Shown piece by piece: positions 43,114 through 46,391 of a stretch of DNA of 46,391 nucleotides. Both the position numbers and the translations under genes were made by a program. The stretch lies in the NCBI RefSeq assembly GCF_017848645.1, contig NZ_JAFEIF010000059.1, positions 1-46,391 on the forward strand. Direction: 5' to 3'. The notes beneath the pieces were generated by a model. It saw nothing but the letters and a program-made list of their open reading frames with translations, did not search any database and was not told the origin of the DNA. The DNA is from Limnohabitans sp. (GTDB lineage: Bacteria; Pseudomonadota; Gammaproteobacteria; Burkholderiales; Burkholderiaceae_C). Position 1 is the stretch's first letter, and every line of letters begins with the position of its first letter.

Positions 43114-44013
43114 TTATTTCCTGGACGACACCCAAATCCCGCCAATGATGAGCGCAAACGCCAGCCCGTGGAACATCTGGGGCAACTCGCCTAAAAAGGC
43201 GGCTGAGAAGATGGCCGCAAACAGCGGTGTGAGGTTGGCAAAAAAGCCCGCCACCGCAGGGCCTGCCTGCTGAATGCCCAGCCCCCAACAGCGGTAGGCC
43301 AGCACGGCCGGACCCACCGCCACAAAGGCCAGCGCACTGACGAGCGGCCAGCCCCAAGTGATCTGCGCATCGGTCAGGCCCCATTCCATGCCTGCAAACA
43401 GGCCTGACCAAGCCAGGCCAAACACCACTTGCGCCAGCAAAAAGGCGGCCCAGTCGTTGCGGATGGCTTCGGGCTCGTCTTTGCGACTGAGCAGCCAGCT
43501 GTACCAGGACCAGCAGGCCGTCGCCAGCAAAATGAAAAAGTCACCGATCACCAAGCGCACCGCCATGAGTTGCGCCCAGTCGCCTCGCGACAAGACCACC
43601 AGCACGCCCAGAATGGACAGCACTGCGCCGTAGATTTGGGCGCGGCGAACCGGGGCCTGAAAAAACAGCGCCCCGATGGCCAGCATCCACACAGGACCAC
43701 TGGCGGCCACCAGGGTTACGTTCAGCGGGGTGGAGGTTTGCAGGGCCAAGTATTGCAGCGCGTTGTAGCAGCCCACGCCCAACAAACTGAGCAGCGCAAA
43801 ACGCCGCCAGTGCTGCCACAGACCGCTGCTGCGTCGCAGCACCCAAGAGGCCAAAGGCAGCAAGATGAACAAGGCCACAGCCCAGCGCAGAAAATTGAGC
43901 GTGACGGGTGGCACCAAATCGTTGACCAGGCGGCCCACCACCGCGTTGCCTGCCCACAGCAAAGGCGGGACCGTCAGCAGCAAGGCGGTCAGGGGCGAGA
44001 GTTTTTGTGACAT
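43114..44013 (-). CDS. EamA/DMT family transporter
   Basis: The 299-residue protein has about ten helices in two halves. The start MSQKLSPLTALLLTVPPLLWAGNAVVGR is typical of the EamA family, with the first-half NFLRWAVALFILLP and the second-half FFANLTPLFAAIFSAAFLGE loops well conserved. The ATG at 44013 is chosen; the open frame continues upstream to 44127 without coding features. It is divergent from the quinone oxidoreductase gene with 131 bases between. The substrate is unknown. Confidence 0.9.
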   Translation of the reverse strand: MSQKLSPLTALLLTVPPLLWAGNAVVGRLVNDLVPPVTLNFLRWAVALFILLPLASWVLRRSSGLWQHWRRFALLSLLGVGCYNALQYLALQTSTPLNVTLVAASGPVWMLAIGALFFQAPVRRAQIYGAVLSILGVLVVLSRGDWAQLMAVRLVIGDFFILLATACWSWYSWLLSRKDEPEAIRNDWAAFLLAQVVFGLAWSGLFAGMEWGLTDAQITWGWPLVSALAFVAVGPAVLAYRCWGLGIQQAGPAVAGFFANLTPLFAAIFSAAFLGELPQMFHGLAFALIIGGIWVSSRK

Positions 44014-44144
44014 GCGGCACTGTATCGGCATTCGGGTTTTCCCGCTGTCGCCAAACTGTCCGCCAACTGCCCCTGATTTGGGCTGGGGCTCACGTTTCAT
44101 GGCAAAGTGTCCGGTCTCAAACCACATTCCAACAGGAGAACACC

Positions 44145-45128
44145 ATGAGCCTTGCAGTCCAGATCGACCAGAACGGCGGTCCCGAAGTCATGAAATTGGT
44201 CGATGTCACGGTGGGCGAGCCCGGCCCTGGCGAGATCCGCATCCGCCACAAAGCCATTGGCCTGAACTTCATCGACGTGTACCAGCGCGGTGGTTTGTAC
44301 CCGCTGCCCATGCCCCTGAAATTGGGCATGGAAGGCTCGGGCGTGGTCGAAGCCGTGGGCGAGGGCGTGACGCACCTGAAAGTGGGCGACCGCGCAGCCT
44401 ATGCCAGCCAGCCGCCCGGCAGCTACTGCGAAGTGCGCGTGATGCCCGCCAAGTGCGTGTGCAAGTTGCCCGATGCGATCTCGTTCGAAACAGGCGCGGC
44501 CATGATGCTCAAGGGCCTGACAGCGCAGTATTTGCTCAAGCGCACGCTGCCCCAGGGTGGCCTGAAAGCCGGTGACTTTGTGCTGTTCCATGCCGCAGCC
44601 GGTGGTGTGGGCCTGATCGCCTGCCAGTGGGCCAAGGCTTTGGGCCTGCGCCTGATCGGCACGGCTGGCAGCGACGCCAAGTGCGCACTGGCTTTGGCCA
44701 ACGGCGCGGAGTTCTGCATCAATTACTCCACCGAAGACTTCCAGGCCAAGGTCAAGGAAATCACCGGCGGCAAAGGTGTGAAAGTGGTGTACGACTCGGT
44801 GGGCAAAGACACTTGGGACAAGTCGCTCGACTGCTTGGCCCCCTTCGGTTTGATGGCCAGCTTTGGCAATGCCTCAGGCCCTGTGGCCCCGTTTGCGCCG
44901 GGCATCCTCGGCCCTAAGGGCTCGATCTATGTGACGCGCCAGACCTTGTTCAGCCACATCACCACCCTCGAAAACACCCAAGAGATGGCCGATGATTTGT
45001 TCGAGGCGGTGACCAGCGGCAAAGTCAAGATCCACATCGACCAGACTTTCCCGCTGGCGCAAATTCAGGACGCCCACATCGCCCTGGAAGCCCGCAAGAC
45101 CACGGGTTGCACCATCATCACTTTGTAA
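44145..45128 (+). CDS. NADPH:quinone oxidoreductase (zeta-crystallin-like)
   Basis: The 327-residue medium-chain dehydrogenase/reductase lacks the zinc ligands of alcohol dehydrogenases and has the quinone reductase pattern: the start with IGLNFIDVYQRGGLYP, MEGSGVVEAVGEGV, the cofactor-binding AAAGGVGLIACQWAK, and GGKGVKVVYDSVGKDTW later. It reduces quinones with NADPH in the cytoplasm, probably for detoxification. An AGGAGA ribosome site precedes the ATG at 44145. The gene is followed by the REP-like cluster. Confidence 0.93.
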   Translation: MSLAVQIDQNGGPEVMKLVDVTVGEPGPGEIRIRHKAIGLNFIDVYQRGGLYPLPMPLKLGMEGSGVVEAVGEGVTHLKVGDRAAYASQPPGSYCEVRVMPAKCVCKLPDAISFETGAAMMLKGLTAQYLLKRTLPQGGLKAGDFVLFHAAAGGVGLIACQWAKALGLRLIGTAGSDAKCALALANGAEFCINYSTEDFQAKVKEITGGKGVKVVYDSVGKDTWDKSLDCLAPFGLMASFGNASGPVAPFAPGILGPKGSIYVTRQTLFSHITTLENTQEMADDLFEAVTSGKVKIHIDQTFPLAQIQDAHIALEARKTTGCTIITL

Positions 45129-45151
45129 CGGAAAGTCCGAAGGCTGAGGCC

Positions 45152-45273
45152 GTGGGAGCCCACCCCTGTGGGCGATGGTTTTTAAGGGCGTGTGCCACGC
45201 CCATCGCCCACGGGGTGGGCTCCTACAAACACCCTCTTGATTTTGTGCCATCGCCCATGGGCTGGGCGTCTGC
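45152..45273. repeat. Cluster of three REP-like palindromes (BIME-like)
   Basis: Copy 1 (45152-45178) and copy 2 (45201-45226, opposite orientation) differ by one base and one indel. Each can fold by itself through GCCCAC/GTGGGC, and the two can pair with each other. Copy 3 (45248-45273) is in the orientation of copy 2 and is degenerate (21 of 26 bases equal). Between copies 1 and 2 is another perfect hairpin, GGGCGTG/CACGCCC at 45186-45202. The cluster lies between two convergent genes, the usual place for REP elements, and may end or protect both transcripts. Confidence 0.8.
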
Positions 45274-45290
45274 ATGAAAAACTTCAGACT

Positions 45291-46391
45291 TCAGGCTGCC
45301 AGCTTGGCCTTGGGCGCGATGGTCTCCAGCGCTTCGCGCAAGATCTGCAAAGTGCGCGGCACCTGGTGCCATTTGTCCAGGCCAAACAAACCCATGCGGA
45401 AGGTGCGGAAGTCGGCGGGTTCGTCGCACTGCAAGGGCACACCCGCAGCGGTTTGCAGGCCCAGCGCCAGGAACTTCTTGCTGCTCTGGATGTCCGGGTC
45501 GGTGGTGTAACTCACCACCACGCCGGGCGCTTCAAAACCGGGTGCCGCCACGCTGGGGAAGCCGTGCTCCTGAAGTAAGGAGCGCACTTGTCGACCCAGT
45601 GCCATTTGTTCTTCACGCACCTTGGCAAAGCCATAGGCTTCGGTTTCCAGCATGGCTTCTTGCAGGCGCAGCAGCGCATCGGTGGGCAAGGTCGTGTGGT
45701 ACATGTGGCCACCGCCTTCGTAGGTCTCCATCACTTGCAGCCACTTTTTCAGGTCCATGGCAAAGGTCGTGCTGGTCGTGCCGTCAATCGCCTGGCGGGC
45801 GCGTTCGCTCAGCATGACCATGGCGCAGCAAGGCGAGCTGCTCCAGCCTTTTTGTGGCGCGCTGATCAACACATCCACGCCCGTGGCTTTCATGTCCACC
45901 CACATGGCACCCGAGGCGATGCAGTCCAGCACCAGCAAGCCACCCACGGCATGCACCGCGTCGGCCACGGCTTTCAGGTAGCCGTCGGGCAGCATCATGC
46001 CGGCAGCGGTCTCCACATGTGGGGCGAACACCAAAGCGGGTTTTTCTGCGGCAATGGCGGCAGTCACCTCGGCAATCGGGGCGGGTGCCCAGGCCGCTTG
46101 TGAGCCGTCTGCGATGCGTCGGGCCTTGAGCACGCTGTGGCTCTTGGGGATATGGCCCATGTCAAAAATTTGCGTCCAGCGGTAGCTGAACCAGCCGTTG
46201 CGAATGACCATCACATGCTGGTTGGTGGCGAACTGGCGCGCCACCGACTCCATGCCAAAGGTGCCGCTGCCCGGTACCAAGGCGACCGAGTGGGCTCCAT
46301 AGACTGTTTTGAGCATGCGCGAGATGTCGGTCATCACCCCGCCAAAGCGCTTGGACATGTGGTTCAAGGCGCGGTCGGTGTAGACCACCGA
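45291..46391 (-). CDS. Class V aminotransferase, alanine/serine-glyoxylate type (5' end outside window)
   Basis: About 367 residues are visible and the frame is open to the window end, so the start is missing. The fold is PLP-dependent class V: GSGTFGMESVARQ near the N-terminus, LVLDCIASGAMWVD with the cofactor aspartate, and the Schiff-base lysine in SAPQKGWSSSP. The C-terminal FRMGLFGLDKW is typical of the family. It probably transfers an amino group between alanine or serine and glyoxylate or pyruvate; the exact substrates cannot be told. Confidence 0.88.
   Translation of the reverse strand, partial: SVVYTDRALNHMSKRFGGVMTDISRMLKTVYGAHSVALVPGSGTFGMESVARQFATNQHVMVIRNGWFSYRWTQIFDMGHIPKSHSVLKARRIADGSQAAWAPAPIAEVTAAIAAEKPALVFAPHVETAAGMMLPDGYLKAVADAVHAVGGLLVLDCIASGAMWVDMKATGVDVLISAPQKGWSSSPCCAMVMLSERARQAIDGTTSTTFAMDLKKWLQVMETYEGGGHMYHTTLPTDALLRLQEAMLETEAYGFAKVREEQMALGRQVRSLLQEHGFPSVAAPGFEAPGVVVSYTTDPDIQSSKKFLALGLQTAAGVPLQCDEPADFRTFRMGLFGLDKWHQVPRTLQILREALETIAPKAKLAA

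Noticed and set aside
42907..43194. 95-codon frame at the right island border
   Set aside because: It runs into the 3' end of the EamA gene on the other strand, has irregular composition and no family pattern.

Overview
The window looks like a high-GC betaproteobacterial chromosome of the order Burkholderiales, most likely family Comamonadaceae (a Limnohabitans/Rhodoferax-like lineage; the genus is a guess). The reasons are the layout of the aa3 cytochrome oxidase cluster, the Bug-type solute-binding proteins, ftsY next to two M16 peptidases, and rpfE-like next to recJ. I see no rRNA, tRNA, CRISPR array, integrase or transposase.

Layout. 1-10.7 kb: a methyltransferase-like gene cut by the window edge, then the cytochrome c oxidase cluster. 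It runs DUF2244 gene, coxB, coxA, a 38-residue small assembly gene, ctaG/cox11, DUF2970 gene, coxC and a terminator, then a divergent DUF2909 gene, SURF1, a thioredoxin-like assembly protein, ctaA, ctaB and a SCO gene. Together these supply the oxidase subunits, the copper-loading factors and heme A. 10.7-13.1 kb: an orphan Bug binding protein and a secreted subtilase. 13.1-18.3 kb: rpoH, with a perfect CIRCE operator over its promoter, then ftsY, and divergently a pair of M16 proteins whose catalytic features are split between them. 18.3-22.2 kb: an Lrp-type regulator divergent from a D-amino-acid dehydrogenase, an Ala/Lys-rich repeat protein, then rsmD-coaD. 22.2-25.8 kb (minus strand): recJ, an RpfE-like gene and a class A acid phosphatase with a stem-loop leader. 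26.0-30.2 kb: a tightly packed lolC-lolD-tatD-glycosylase-spermidine synthase-like operon. 30.3-36.9 kb: tctB-tctA-Bug, then a gamma-glutamyltransferase-family gene, an EamA transporter and an unusual SDR protein.

36.9-43.1 kb is an apparent genomic island, with less GC-rich codons and an AT-rich leader. It holds three translationally coupled genes: an SMC/ABC-type ATPase with a four-cysteine zinc ribbon, a 224-aa protein of unknown fold, and a PD-(D/E)XK nuclease. A DNA methyltransferase converges on them. This resembles the ABC-three-component/Lamassu type of predicted defence system, here paired with a modification enzyme, and it is the best candidate in the window for an undescribed system.

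43.1-46.4 kb returns to chromosomal genes: a second EamA transporter, a quinone oxidoreductase, a cluster of REP-like palindromes, and a class V aminotransferase cut by the window end. Gene functions are read from motifs and recalled family features only; no database search was possible.
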